Of a stretch of 64,000 nucleotides of DNA, positions 14,391 through 25,930 are shown one piece after another. A program made the translations under genes and the position numbers. The notes beneath the pieces were generated by a model. It was not told the origin of the DNA and ran no database searches. It was given only the letters and a program-made list of their open reading frames with translations. Numbering within the stretch: the stretch's first letter is position 1; each line of letters opens with the position of its first letter. Origin of the DNA: Ochrobactrum sp. CGA5 (lineage in GTDB: Bacteria > Pseudomonadota > Alphaproteobacteria > Rhizobiales > Rhizobiaceae); NCBI RefSeq assembly GCF_006345815.1, contig NZ_VCIG01000007.1, positions 1-64,000 of the forward strand, written 5' to 3'.

Positions 14391-15104
14391 TTAAGCAACC
14401 GAGCGCATTTCTTCCAGAATGGCAAGGGCTGCCGCTTTGCGATCGACCGCACCGATGATCGGACGGGCCACAACCAGATGGCTGGCTCCGGCCTTCAACG
14501 CATCCGCAGGGGTCATGACCCGCTTCTGATCGCCCTTTTCTGAACCTGCAGGACGAATGCCAGGCGTGACGATCGCCATGTTCGGGCCAACCGTCTGCCG
14601 GATGGTTGCCGCTTCGACCGCGGACGCTACAACGCCACCCATACCCGCCTCACCCGCCTGACGGGCGCGTTTCAACACCAGCGCTTCCGCATTGTCAGAA
14701 TAGCCGGCTTCCCGCAGATCGGCATCATCCATCGACGTCAGAACCGTCACGCCCAAAAGGCAAAGCTCCGATCCTCTGCTGGCTTCCACCGCCGCGCGCA
14801 TCGCTTTCGGATAAGCATGAAGCGTAAGCATGGAAACACCCATCTTCGCGACATTCTCGACCCCCTTGGCAATGGTATTGTCGATGTCGAGCAGCTTCAT
14901 GTCGAGGAAGACCTTCTTCTTGGCCGCCACGAGGCTTTTTGCGAAGTCGAGACCACCAGCAAAAACCAACTGATAGCCGATCTTATAGAAGGAAACGGTA
15001 TCACCCAACTCTTCAACCACCTTTTCCGCTTCGGCAATGGTTGGCACGTCGAGGCCCACGATCAAGCGCCCGGATGCTTGATCGCGCAAATCTGTCGTCG
15101 TCAT
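14391..15104 (-). CDS. pyrF: Orotidine 5'-phosphate decarboxylase
   Basis: 237 residues. It catalyses the last step of UMP synthesis. The TIM-barrel signatures [14 protein letters not shown] and [12 protein letters not shown] are present. In the latter, the family's DxKxxDI catalytic Asp-Lys-Asp set reads DMKLLDI, followed by NT. The C-terminal phosphate-binding region [15 protein letters not shown] is also present. All catalytic residues appear intact. Confidence 0.95.
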   Translation of the reverse strand: MTTTDLRDQASGRLIVGLDVPTIAEAEKVVEELGDTVSFYKIGYQLVFAGGLDFAKSLVAAKKKVFLDMKLLDIDNTIAKGVENVAKMGVSMLTLHAYPKAMRAAVEASRGSELCLLGVTVLTSMDDADLREAGYSDNAEALVLKRARQAGEAGMGGVVASAVEAATIRQTVGPNMAIVTPGIRPAGSEKGDQKRVMTPADALKAGASHLVVARPIIGAVDRKAAALAILEEMRSVA

Positions 15105-15167
15105 GAGAGTCTCCGTGGTGATTTTTACTCTCTTCGCACAACAAGACCCGTTACGAAAGAGACGGAA

Positions 15168-15746
15168 TCAGCTTTTTGCCTCTTCCACCCGTGCTATGAG
15201 GCTGCGGCAGACAGCGGAGAGCATCTTAGCGCTGCGTTCTTCTTTCAGCGTACCGTCATCATTAAACGCCGCCGAAGCGCGACCGACCGAACATTGCTCA
15301 GTGACGATTTGCACGCCAACACTCATCAGAACAGCACGCAAATGATAAAGCCCACGCATTCCAGCGAACATTCCGTCGGAGCTGGAACAGAGACCGACTG
15401 TCAGGCCGGCATAAGGCCTGAACGGTTTGTCCCCGTCCTTTGAAATACGACTGACCCAATCGATGGCGTTTTTAAGAAGCGGCGGGATCGACGCATTATA
15501 TTCCGGCGAACAGATCATCAGGCCACCGTGTTCGGCGAACAGGCGAGCAAGTTTCATGGCATTCTCTGGAACACCATGCTCGTTTTCCAGATTCTGGTCC
15601 ATGATCGGCAATGGATAGTCTGCGAGCGTTATTCGCGTGACCTCGGCACCCTGCGCCCGCAGTTCCTTTTCAGCGGCATCAGCCATGTGGCCGGAAAAAG
15701 CTCCGATCCGAACCGAGCCCGCGAATACGAGAATACGTGCAGTCAT
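15168..15746 (-). CDS. NADPH-dependent FMN reductase family protein
   Basis: 192 residues from ATG 15746. It has the flavodoxin-like fold with the FMN phosphate loop FAGSVRIGAFSGHMA near the start. ICSPEYNASIPPLLKNAIDW is the family's SPEYN motif. It is likely a cytoplasmic flavin or azo/quinone reductase; the physiological substrate is unknown. It lies 24 bases after pmtA on the same strand. Confidence 0.88.
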   Translation of the reverse strand: MTARILVFAGSVRIGAFSGHMADAAEKELRAQGAEVTRITLADYPLPIMDQNLENEHGVPENAMKLARLFAEHGGLMICSPEYNASIPPLLKNAIDWVSRISKDGDKPFRPYAGLTVGLCSSSDGMFAGMRGLYHLRAVLMSVGVQIVTEQCSVGRASAAFNDDGTLKEERSAKMLSAVCRSLIARVEEAKS

Positions 15747-15769
15747 GCCGGAACTCCGCGACAAGAAAA

Positions 15770-16384
15770 CTAGACCAGAGGGCTTCGATAAACCCAAAGC
15801 TGTGCCGGTGGCACATTGCGCACCACGAAATCATAGTGCTGGACGGTATAATTGCCGCGACCGGCTGGAACCGGCGGTAAAGGGCCGTAGGTAATCTGCA
15901 TCAAGGGCCGTCCGCTTGGAATGCGTGAAAGCAGGCTTTCCACGAGCTGGATACGCTTGTCCATTGGGAAATTGAGCATTGGCACGGCAGAGATGATGCA
16001 GTCGAATTTCTGGTTCTTTTTCTCACCCAGCGCGCTGTCGAGGTCGAAGGCATCACCTTGAATGATATTGACCTCTGGGAAGATCGTGGTCAGGTGATCC
16101 ACAAAATCCTGCGAATACTCGATGGAATAGAGATCGGCAGGTTTCACGCCCTGTTTCAGGATCGCTTTGGTGATGACGCCCGTGCCCGGTCCAAGTTCCA
16201 GAACAGGAAGACCGGAGTTGGTATCGATGACGCTGGCCATACGGCGCGCTGTAATGGAACTCGTTGGCAAAATAGCGCCGACCGCTTTCGGCCCGTCTAT
16301 CCATCCCTTAAAGAAACGGATCTCCTCATCGAACTTAGCGGCCAGTTTCCTGCCGAGCTGTCCTGCCATTCTCGCTGCTCCCAT
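15770..16384 (-). CDS. pmtA: Phosphatidylethanolamine N-methyltransferase (PmtA type)
   Basis: 204 residues. ATG 16384 or the in-frame ATG 16369, which has GGAG upstream, could be used. The soluble SAM-dependent methyltransferase fold has motif I VLELGPGTGVITKAIL. FFKGWIDGPKAVGAILPTSS is characteristic of the Sinorhizobium-type PmtA. This enzyme methylates phosphatidylethanolamine stepwise to phosphatidylcholine, a major Brucella/rhizobial membrane lipid. The C-terminal NYTVQHYDFVVRNVPPAQLW fits the family. Confidence 0.88.
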   Translation of the reverse strand: MGAARMAGQLGRKLAAKFDEEIRFFKGWIDGPKAVGAILPTSSITARRMASVIDTNSGLPVLELGPGTGVITKAILKQGVKPADLYSIEYSQDFVDHLTTIFPEVNIIQGDAFDLDSALGEKKNQKFDCIISAVPMLNFPMDKRIQLVESLLSRIPSGRPLMQITYGPLPPVPAGRGNYTVQHYDFVVRNVPPAQLWVYRSPLV

Positions 16385-16451
16385 TGTCGTTATTGGGCAA
16401 GTTTATGCCGCTTTGAATTCCCTAAGCAAGGCGGGAATAAGGAAAAGAACA

Positions 16452-16478
16452 AAAAAAGGGAGCCTTTGGGCTCCCTTT
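16452..16478 (-). terminator. Terminator after dnaJ
   Basis: Stem aaagggagcc/gggctcccttt with a short loop directly after the dnaJ stop. On the minus strand it is followed by a run of seven T's. Confidence 0.8.
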
Positions 16479-16479
16479 A

Positions 16480-17613
16480 TTATTCTCCAATACCTTCAAA
16501 GAATTCTTTCATCCTTGAGAAGAACCCGGCTGATTTCGGGCTATTCTCCTGTGAGGAAAGTTTTTCGAACTCTTCCAGCAGTTCACGTTGGCGTTTGGAA
16601 AGGTTCTGCGGCGTCTCAATGTCGATCTGTATATAAAGATCACCAACCGCAGCCTGACGCAGAACCGGCATGCCCTTGCCCTTGAGGCGGAACTGCTTAC
16701 CATTCTGTGTACCGTCTGGAACCTTGACCCGCGTCTGTGTGCCATCAAGCGTCGAGACCTCGAACTGGCCGCCAAGAGCCGCCGTCGTCATCGAGATCGG
16801 CACCTTGCAATAAAGGTCGGAGCCGTCGCGCTGGAAGAATTCGTGCGGTTTGACGGAAAGGAAAATGTAGAGGTCGCCCGCTGGGCCACCCCGCATACCG
16901 GCTTCGCCTTCACCGGCAAGACGGATGCGGGTGCCGTCCTCAATGCCTGCCGGAATGTTGACCGACAGCGAACGTTCCTGCGTGACGCGGCCCTGACCAT
17001 GGCACTTGCCGCAAGGGTCCTTGATTATCTGTCCGCGACCGTTACAGGTCGGGCAGGTGCGCTCCACCGAAAAGAAGCCCTGGGCTGCGCGAACCCGGCC
17101 CGAGCCAGAACACATGGTGCAGGTGGTCGGCTGGGAACCCGCTTTTGCGCCGGAACCCGAGCATTCATCGCAGGTGATGGAGGTCGGAACGCGAATTTGT
17201 GCGGTCTTGCCCGAATACGCTTCTTCAAGCGTCACTTCCATATTGTAGCGAAGATCAGCACCGCGTTCGCGTCCGCCATTGGAACGGCGGCGACCGCCAC
17301 CCATCATCTCGCCAAAAATGTCTTCAAAGATATCCGCAAAACCGCCTGCACCACCAAAGCCGTTACCGAAACCACCGCCCATGCCGCCATTTTCAAAAGC
17401 TGCATGGCCAAACCGATCATAGGCAGCACGCTTCTGCGGGTCCTTCAGCGTTTCGTAAGCCTCGCCGATTTCCTTGAACTTGCGTTCAGCTTCCGGATTA
17501 TCCGGATTGCGATCAGGGTGATATTCCATCGCGAGTTTGCGAAAGGCTGTCTTCAGCGTCTTGTCGTCTGCTGTTCTTTCAACACCCAGAGCTTCGTAGT
17601 AGTCGATCTTCAT
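16480..17613 (-). CDS. dnaJ: Chaperone DnaJ (Hsp40)
   Basis: 377 residues, full length. The J-domain has HPD at 32-34 for stimulating DnaK's ATPase. A Gly/Phe-rich linker follows ([17 protein letters not shown]). Four zinc-binding repeats come next ([32 protein letters not shown]), then the substrate-binding C-terminal domains. It lies downstream of dnaK on the same strand, but about 400 bp away and behind a terminator, so it probably has its own promoter as well. Confidence 0.97.
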   Translation of the reverse strand: MKIDYYEALGVERTADDKTLKTAFRKLAMEYHPDRNPDNPEAERKFKEIGEAYETLKDPQKRAAYDRFGHAAFENGGMGGGFGNGFGGAGGFADIFEDIFGEMMGGGRRRSNGGRERGADLRYNMEVTLEEAYSGKTAQIRVPTSITCDECSGSGAKAGSQPTTCTMCSGSGRVRAAQGFFSVERTCPTCNGRGQIIKDPCGKCHGQGRVTQERSLSVNIPAGIEDGTRIRLAGEGEAGMRGGPAGDLYIFLSVKPHEFFQRDGSDLYCKVPISMTTAALGGQFEVSTLDGTQTRVKVPDGTQNGKQFRLKGKGMPVLRQAAVGDLYIQIDIETPQNLSKRQRELLEEFEKLSSQENSPKSAGFFSRMKEFFEGIGE

Positions 17614-18017
17614 CAGTTCGTTATCCCGGCGACAGGAACGCGCCTTTTGCTTTCACGGACATCGTATCCCGAAACCGGTCCCCAGATTCGTGCGACACGC
17701 CCCAAAGCGTTCAACACTTGTCAGGGGCCAGCGTTTCCTATTTTTCATCTGTCGAAGCGCCTTCCGACCCATGCGTCAGATCAGCACTCCGGGCTTCAGC
17801 ATCGATACCCACTTGCCCGAAACCGTCTCGTGCTTTTCAAGATGTATGCAGGCCAGAGCGATTTTTCAAATGGAGGCGGATATACCCGAAACGCCCATCG
17901 GCGTTTCCTCGACACCAGCCAATATGCAGGCTTATACAAAACCCGCGAATGCAAACATCTCAAAAACTGGCAAAAGCCCGGAGCATCGCCCCGGGCTTGA
18001 GTGTATTGAGCCTAAAA
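17614..18017 (-). promoter_or_regulatory. dnaK-dnaJ intergenic region with dnaK terminator
   Basis: No gene is seen in these 404 bp. 17974-17998 is a strong intrinsic terminator for dnaK (stem aagcccgg/ccgggctt, T-rich beyond on the minus strand). A perfect 8-bp inverted repeat gaaacgcc/ggcgtttc with a 4-nt loop lies at 17888-17907, of unknown role. I could not assign the dnaJ promoter with confidence. Confidence 0.55.
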
Positions 18018-19928
<1,911 letters not shown>

Positions 19929-20072
19929 ATTTCTCTCCATTCAGCAAACCGCCAAGACCTCTACCGAGCGTTCCATGGGCGGTTCCTACAGATTTCACAA
20001 TGCTTGCTTCCAGATGCTCGTCCAGACACCAAACCGGTTTCTGGCCTGACATCACTGCCCTGTGCGTGGCGT

Positions 20073-20101
20073 ATATAAGAAACGCAGTTTTTCACTGCAA
20101 G
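20073..20101 (-). promoter_or_regulatory. RpoH (sigma-32) promoter of dnaK
   Basis: On the minus strand, CTTG (20098-20101) and CTTATAT (20073-20079) are separated by 18 bases. This fits the alphaproteobacterial heat-shock pattern CTTG-N17/18-CYTATnT. It leaves an untranslated leader of about 140 bases before dnaK. The rest of 19929-20197 shows no gene. Confidence 0.7.
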
Positions 20102-20197
20102 TCACAAGAACCAAGCTAATGCAGATTCTATACCCGCAAAACCTGACAGGAACGGTTAACCGTACAGGGATTGCGGCACAACATGGCGAGCCGATCA

Positions 20198-21187
20198 TCA
20201 CACCATAGCCGATCCGCCATCTTTTGCCGCACGATAGATCGCATCAATGAATTTCTGGTTCGCCTTTGAGTTCTCAAGCGCGAAAAGCCGCGCATCCTCG
20301 TTGCCAAGTGCAGCGCGCACAAAACTTTCGGCCTGAAGCTGATAGTGATTGGCGTCACTGAATGACCATTCGGTTGCCTTGGTGTGACTGGCATCGAAAA
20401 GCGCGATGCTGCCATGACCATACTTGCCGGTATTGAACGGGGCGTAGACTTCGATGAAGCCCTTGTCGCCATGGAAAATCATCGTCTGGCGTCCAGCGAG
20501 CTGCGTCGCAACATAGAAGGTCAGGTCAAATCCGTCGAAACGTGCCGAAACATTGGCGTAACGATCGGTACCAAAAGCCGGATCATATTCGACCGACGCC
20601 TGAACAGACACTGGTTCCTGGCCGGTGACCATACGGGTTACCACCGTCGGATAGACGCCAATATCCGGTAGGGCACCGCCGCCAAGTTCCGGCTGGTTGC
20701 GCATATTACCCGGATCAACATTGAAGTAGGAAAAAGCGCCCTGCACATGGCGCAACCGTCCAATAGCTCCTTCGGCAAGGAGTTCCTGCAGCTTGATCCA
20801 CTGCGGATGATAATAGACCATGAAGGCTTCAGCTATCGTCACTTTGTATTTGTCACGCGCGGCGATGAGCTGGTCGATATCGCCTGCCTTCAGGGCAATC
20901 GGCTTTTCGCACAGGACATGTTTGCCCGCTTCAGCCGCCTTTAGACTCCATTCAATGTGTTGTGACGTTGGCAACGGTATATACACGCCGTCAATGGCAT
21001 CGCTTGCCAGAAGCTCGTCGTAAGAACCAAATGCCAGCGGCGCGCCGAAACGGTCGGCGACGGCGCGCGCCCGCGACAGATCGCGGCTTGCAATGGCGTG
21101 AACAACGCCGTTCTCCGACGCGCAAAGCGCTGGAACGACCTGCGTGACGCCAATTTTGGCGGTTGAAAGTATCCCCCAACGAAACAT
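20198..21187 (-). CDS. Gfo/Idh/MocA-family oxidoreductase
   Basis: 329 residues. The N-terminal Rossmann domain begins [36 protein letters not shown] holds the conserved EKP catalytic lysine region. The C-terminal alpha/beta domain has [18 protein letters not shown]. It likely oxidises or reduces a sugar or cyclitol with NAD(P); the substrate is unknown. It lies behind the LysR and nucleotidyltransferase-like genes on the same strand. Confidence 0.88.
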   Translation of the reverse strand: MFRWGILSTAKIGVTQVVPALCASENGVVHAIASRDLSRARAVADRFGAPLAFGSYDELLASDAIDGVYIPLPTSQHIEWSLKAAEAGKHVLCEKPIALKAGDIDQLIAARDKYKVTIAEAFMVYYHPQWIKLQELLAEGAIGRLRHVQGAFSYFNVDPGNMRNQPELGGGALPDIGVYPTVVTRMVTGQEPVSVQASVEYDPAFGTDRYANVSARFDGFDLTFYVATQLAGRQTMIFHGDKGFIEVYAPFNTGKYGHGSIALFDASHTKATEWSFSDANHYQLQAESFVRAALGNEDARLFALENSKANQKFIDAIYRAAKDGGSAMV

Positions 21188-21211
21188 GTCATTCCCTCGT
21201 TTATAAAGAGC

Positions 21212-21850
21212 TCAATCCGGCGTATCCCAATACTGAACTTTCAGCTCTGGCCAGAATTTCAGCGCGCGGGCGGCCTTGATCTCATGCGTCTTGCGGTTAT
21301 CGATGGCACGATTGGGACGAATGCTAAACGAAAAAATATCATCAAGGCCGAAAGGAGCGTGGAGGAGAAGCTCATCCTTCGTGGCCTCGCCGTCTTTTAC
21401 CAGCCTTGCACCCACGCAGTGGGCAATCGTCGAATAGCGCTTTATCGATTCGGTCGCGGAATGAAGCGGCGTATAGGGCTGTCCGAAGCGCTCTTCAAAC
21501 CACAGATGCACCCGCGCCTGATTGCGTATCTCCACTGGAAGCGGAAAGCCGCGAAAGACATCAGCCCCGCGCCTGATAACCGCGTCCTCTGCTTCCAAGG
21601 AAAGATCGCTGCCGTCGAAATAGACGATATCAAGATCCTTGATCCCGTGCAGGGCCGGCCTTCCGGTCAACCGGTTCCAGACGGTGTTATAGAGCGCGCC
21701 TGAGACGAGCCAGAATTCGGACGCTTCCCCGGCGAATTCATGCAGCCGTTGCAGCGCATCGGTCAGCAGCGGGCTTTCCAGAATCATCTGTGAAAAGATA
21801 CTCCGCTGCTCTGCGAGCGGCAAACCGGCATGACGCAAATGGCTCGACAT
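21212..21850 (-). CDS. Nucleotidyltransferase family protein (DUF925)
   Basis: 212 residues. ATG 21850 overlaps the LysR stop as TGATG, so translation is coupled. The family features are FWLVSGALYNTVWNRLTG and KDLDIVYFDGSDLS (the DxD-type metal site). The DDIFSFSIRPNR segment is also typical. The biochemical role of the family is not established. The coupling to a LysR regulator suggests a small local unit. Confidence 0.8.
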   Translation of the reverse strand: MSSHLRHAGLPLAEQRSIFSQMILESPLLTDALQRLHEFAGEASEFWLVSGALYNTVWNRLTGRPALHGIKDLDIVYFDGSDLSLEAEDAVIRRGADVFRGFPLPVEIRNQARVHLWFEERFGQPYTPLHSATESIKRYSTIAHCVGARLVKDGEATKDELLLHAPFGLDDIFSFSIRPNRAIDNRKTHEIKAARALKFWPELKVQYWDTPD

Positions 21851-22752
21851 CAATCTCGGTCACTACTTCCGTGGCGATAAAAGTTGATGAACGCCCGTAG
21901 CGCAGGGCGCATCTGGCGTCGGCTTGGATAATAGAGATAAAGCCCCGCAAACGGCTGGCACCAGTCTTCCAGAACCCGCACGAGACGTCCCTCCTCCAAA
22001 GCGTCATGAACATAGGCCTCGAACAAATAGGCAAGCCCGGTACCGTCAAGAGCGGCTTCCAGAATAACCCTGTCATCGTTGACGATCAAAGGCCCTTCGA
22101 TTGCAATTTCCTGCAGTTCACCTTCCTTTTCAAACTCCCAACGATAGGTTCGTCCACTCGGAAAACGATGGCGAATACAAGCGTGGTGCAGGAGCTCATG
22201 CGGCTCGACCGGAATGAGACGATTCTCAAAGTAAGCCGGTGCGGCGACGATTGCGGCACGCACATTTCCTGTAAGCCGCGTCGCAATCATGTCCGCTTCA
22301 AGACTTTCACCAAGACGCACGCCTGCGTCGAAACCTGCCGCTACAATATCGGTGAAGCCATTTTCCACCCGCAGATCGAGTGTGATGTCGGGATAAGCTC
22401 GGGCGAAATCGCCCAGACGCGGAGCGATGACAAGCTGCGCCGCCGCATAGGGCGCCGTGATACGCAGCACGCCCGACGGACGATCACGCGAATCGACGGC
22501 GGCATCCAAAGCCGCATTGATCTCCTCAAGCGCTGGCGCCAGCCTTTCCAGCAGTTGCCGGCCAGCCTCCGTCGGCGCGACACTGCGCGTTGTGCGTGCA
22601 AGAAGACGCACGCCCAGACTGTCCTCCAGTGTTGCGACCGCGTGGCTGACGGCGGAGGGTGCAATCGCCAGTTCCCGTGCCGCACCACGGAAACTGCCAT
22701 GCGCGGCAACGGCAGCGAGAACGGCAAGTTGCGACAATTGACTTCGATTCAT
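21850..22752 (-). CDS. LysR-family transcriptional regulator
   Basis: 300 residues. The N-terminal winged HTH is GSFRGAARELAIAPSAVSHA, and the C-terminal effector domain begins at about residue 90. It is divergent from the aldo/keto reductase gene across a 184-bp gap, the usual arrangement for a LysR protein controlling its neighbour. I infer that the reductase is a target. The inducer is unknown. Confidence 0.9.
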   Translation of the reverse strand: MNRSQLSQLAVLAAVAAHGSFRGAARELAIAPSAVSHAVATLEDSLGVRLLARTTRSVAPTEAGRQLLERLAPALEEINAALDAAVDSRDRPSGVLRITAPYAAAQLVIAPRLGDFARAYPDITLDLRVENGFTDIVAAGFDAGVRLGESLEADMIATRLTGNVRAAIVAAPAYFENRLIPVEPHELLHHACIRHRFPSGRTYRWEFEKEGELQEIAIEGPLIVNDDRVILEAALDGTGLAYLFEAYVHDALEEGRLVRVLEDWCQPFAGLYLYYPSRRQMRPALRAFINFYRHGSSDRD

Positions 22753-22924
22753 TGTTATAAATTACAGAACAAGCCGTGAAAATAAATCGGTACTATCGAA
22801 TGAATTATCCCCCTGTACTGTTGCCTTGTGATCTTTGGCTGCGGGTCGCTGAAGAAGCGCGCCTCAGCGAGAGTCTCCTGCCGATTTTCCCATACAATTT
22901 TCAGTACTTTCAATCAGTCCTTAG

Positions 22925-23917
<993 letters not shown>

Positions 23918-23934
23918 TTGAACTCTCCAGAGAA

Positions 23935-23960
23935 AAAGGGAGCCTGTCAGGCTCCCTTTT
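23935..23960. terminator. Bidirectional terminator
   Basis: Stem aaagggagcc/ggctcccttt with a tgtca loop and T's on the plus strand and A/T-rich flanks on both sides. It separates the convergent reductase and MFS genes. Confidence 0.8.
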
Positions 23961-23961
23961 A

Positions 23962-25173
23962 TTACATCCGGCGCAGGACTGGGGGCGCGAGCGTCAGAAG
24001 GCCGCCAAGCGTCATGATTACCCCCACCCAAAGCGGCGCATGCAGGCTGTAACCTGACGAAAGTGCAAAGCCACCCGCCCATGGACCAAGCCCCAGTCCG
24101 ATATTGATGACCGACGCATGCATGGCATTGACCAGTGCACCCGGATGCGCAATCCGCATCACACGCGCAATGAAAGCCGGATTGAGCGCAATACCCGTCA
24201 GGCCGATCATGACGATTGCCAGCACCGCTGCAAATTTGAGCTCGGCAAAGAGTGCAAAGATCACCATTGCAGTCAGCATGATCAGAATACCAATAAAAAT
24301 AGTTGCAATCGTATGGCGGTCAGCAAAGCGCCCGATAATGTAATTGCCGATAATGTTGGCCGCTCCATAAACAGCGAGCAGAAATGGCAATTGCGCTTCC
24401 GGGAAGCCTGCGAGTTGTGCCGTGATCGGCGAGAGATAGCTATAGACTGAGAATGACGCGCCGATCACCAGCGCACTGGTTGCATAGGCTGCCCAGAGCT
24501 TTGGCTTGCGCATTTCGTTAAGCTCGGAGCGTAGGTTAACCTCGGCATGGTTGGGCTTTGCTTCAATCTTGAGCGCAATCACCAGCGCACAGAACAGGAC
24601 CAGCACCACAATCGCCCAGAAGCTTGCCCGCCAGCCGAAGCTATTGGAAATGGCGGTTGCGAGCGGTACACCTAAAACCGTGCAAAGCATCAGCCCCGCA
24701 AAGACCAGCGAGGATGCGCGGCCGCGCAGTTCAGGCACGACAAGCTTCGCGGTGATTGCCAACATCAAACCGAAACTGGTCGCCGCCGCCATACCAGTGA
24801 GAACACGCGCCACCAGCATCACATGGAAATTGCTGGTGGAGGCAGCAACACTTTGCGCCAGCGCATAAAAAATCAGGAGAAACAGCAGACCGCGCTTGTT
24901 CTCGATTTTCAGCGCCAGAAACAGCACCGTCACCAGCGGTCCACCGACCGTCATGCCCAGAGCATAGACGGAAATCAAATTGCCAATATCGGAGATCGAG
25001 CGTCCGAATGCTTCCTGAAGGGCGGGCATCATACCCGAAATCATCAATTCGGACGTCGTCAGCGCAAAAATGCCCAACGTCAGGCAGTAAACCACCAGAG
25101 GAATGGAATGCGTCTGATTTGAGGACGCAGCAACCCCTTCCGCCGCAAGGGCAGAATCACACACTTCGTTCAT
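23962..25173 (-). CDS. MFS transporter (AraJ/DHA1-type efflux)
   Basis: 403 residues with about 12 membrane helices. The start of TM1 is VVYCLTLGIFALTTSELMIS, with the family's E in TM1. ARVLTGMAAATSFGLMLAI is motif C-like. The protein resembles AraJ/PbuE-type drug or sugar efflux permeases that use the proton gradient. It is divergent from a tetR gene with an operator between them, so it is probably an inducible export pump. Substrate unknown. Confidence 0.88.
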   Translation of the reverse strand: MNEVCDSALAAEGVAASSNQTHSIPLVVYCLTLGIFALTTSELMISGMMPALQEAFGRSISDIGNLISVYALGMTVGGPLVTVLFLALKIENKRGLLFLLIFYALAQSVAASTSNFHVMLVARVLTGMAAATSFGLMLAITAKLVVPELRGRASSLVFAGLMLCTVLGVPLATAISNSFGWRASFWAIVVLVLFCALVIALKIEAKPNHAEVNLRSELNEMRKPKLWAAYATSALVIGASFSVYSYLSPITAQLAGFPEAQLPFLLAVYGAANIIGNYIIGRFADRHTIATIFIGILIMLTAMVIFALFAELKFAAVLAIVMIGLTGIALNPAFIARVMRIAHPGALVNAMHASVINIGLGLGPWAGGFALSSGYSLHAPLWVGVIMTLGGLLTLAPPVLRRM

Positions 25174-25188
25174 GGGACGAATCCTATT

Positions 25189-25208
25189 TATGTAGTCAAG
25201 ACTACATA
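25189..25208. promoter_or_regulatory. TetR-type operator
   Basis: tatgtagtc-aa-gactacata is a perfect inverted repeat in the 101-bp divergent gap between the pump and its TetR-family repressor. Another gacta half-site follows near the tetR start (about 25254). Likely binding site for the 25275 product. Confidence 0.7.
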
Positions 25209-25274
25209 ACTCATATCGCCTTGCGCCTGAACGTCAAGCAAATTATATAGGGATGACTATAGAAAGGGAGAAAA

Positions 25275-25886
25275 ATGGTTCCGCGTGGGCGTCCACGCAG
25301 CTTCGACCGCGATGCTGCATTGGAGAAAGTCATGAAGGTTTTCTGGAGCAAAGGCTATGAATGCGCCCAGATCAACGACTTCACAGCTGCGATCGGCATC
25401 ACGCCGCCGAGCTTCTATGCCGCTTTTGGCAACAAGGAGCAGGCGTTTCGCGAGGCCGTGGACTATTATCAGCGCACGATTGGCGCTGGTCCTTTCGACG
25501 CGCTTGAAAATGCGCCGACCATTCACGATGGTATGCGGCAATGGCTGGAACTTTCCGCCGACAGTGCTTTTGCATGTCCGGCTGGCGGCTGCATGATCAG
25601 CATCAGTTCCATCCAGTGTAAGCCGGAAAACATGCCGTTAAAAGAATTTCTGAAAGCTGTGCGCCACACGAATCATGACCGGCTTTTCAAACGCTTGCAG
25701 CAAGCGGTCGTGGCAGGAGATCTACCCGCCGATGCCGACATTGAGCAGATGACCGAATTCTATCACATGATCCAGCAGAGCATTTCTTTTGAAGCACGCG
25801 ACGGCAATTCGCGCGCGGCTGTGCAGAAGATCATCGACATGGCGATGATGGCTCTGCCCGCAAGAACGAAACAGGCCGCTGAATAG
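25275..25886 (+). CDS. TetR/AcrR-family repressor
   Basis: 203 residues, preceded by AAAGGGAG. The N-terminal HTH is FTAAIGITPPSFYAAFGNKE, the TetR recognition pattern. The C-terminal ligand domain has CPAGGCMIS-type residues seen in the YxaF/LmrA-like subgroup (TetR_C_16-like by eye). It probably represses the divergent MFS pump and itself via the 25189-25208 palindrome. Confidence 0.88.
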   Translation: MVPRGRPRSFDRDAALEKVMKVFWSKGYECAQINDFTAAIGITPPSFYAAFGNKEQAFREAVDYYQRTIGAGPFDALENAPTIHDGMRQWLELSADSAFACPAGGCMISISSIQCKPENMPLKEFLKAVRHTNHDRLFKRLQQAVVAGDLPADADIEQMTEFYHMIQQSISFEARDGNSRAAVQKIIDMAMMALPARTKQAAE

Positions 25887-25894
25887 CTGCATGA

Positions 25895-25921
25895 AAAAGC
25901 CCGCCAAACGGCGGGCTTTTT
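25895..25921. terminator. Bidirectional terminator
   Basis: Stem aaaagcccgcc/ggcgggctttt with an aaac loop, between convergent tetR and pheT. Confidence 0.85.
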
Positions 25922-25930
25922 CGTTTATCC

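Noticed and set aside
19929-20197. CIRCE/HrcA operator before dnaK
   Set aside because: No TTAGCACTC-N9-GAGTGCTAA is present; an RpoH-type promoter explains the region.
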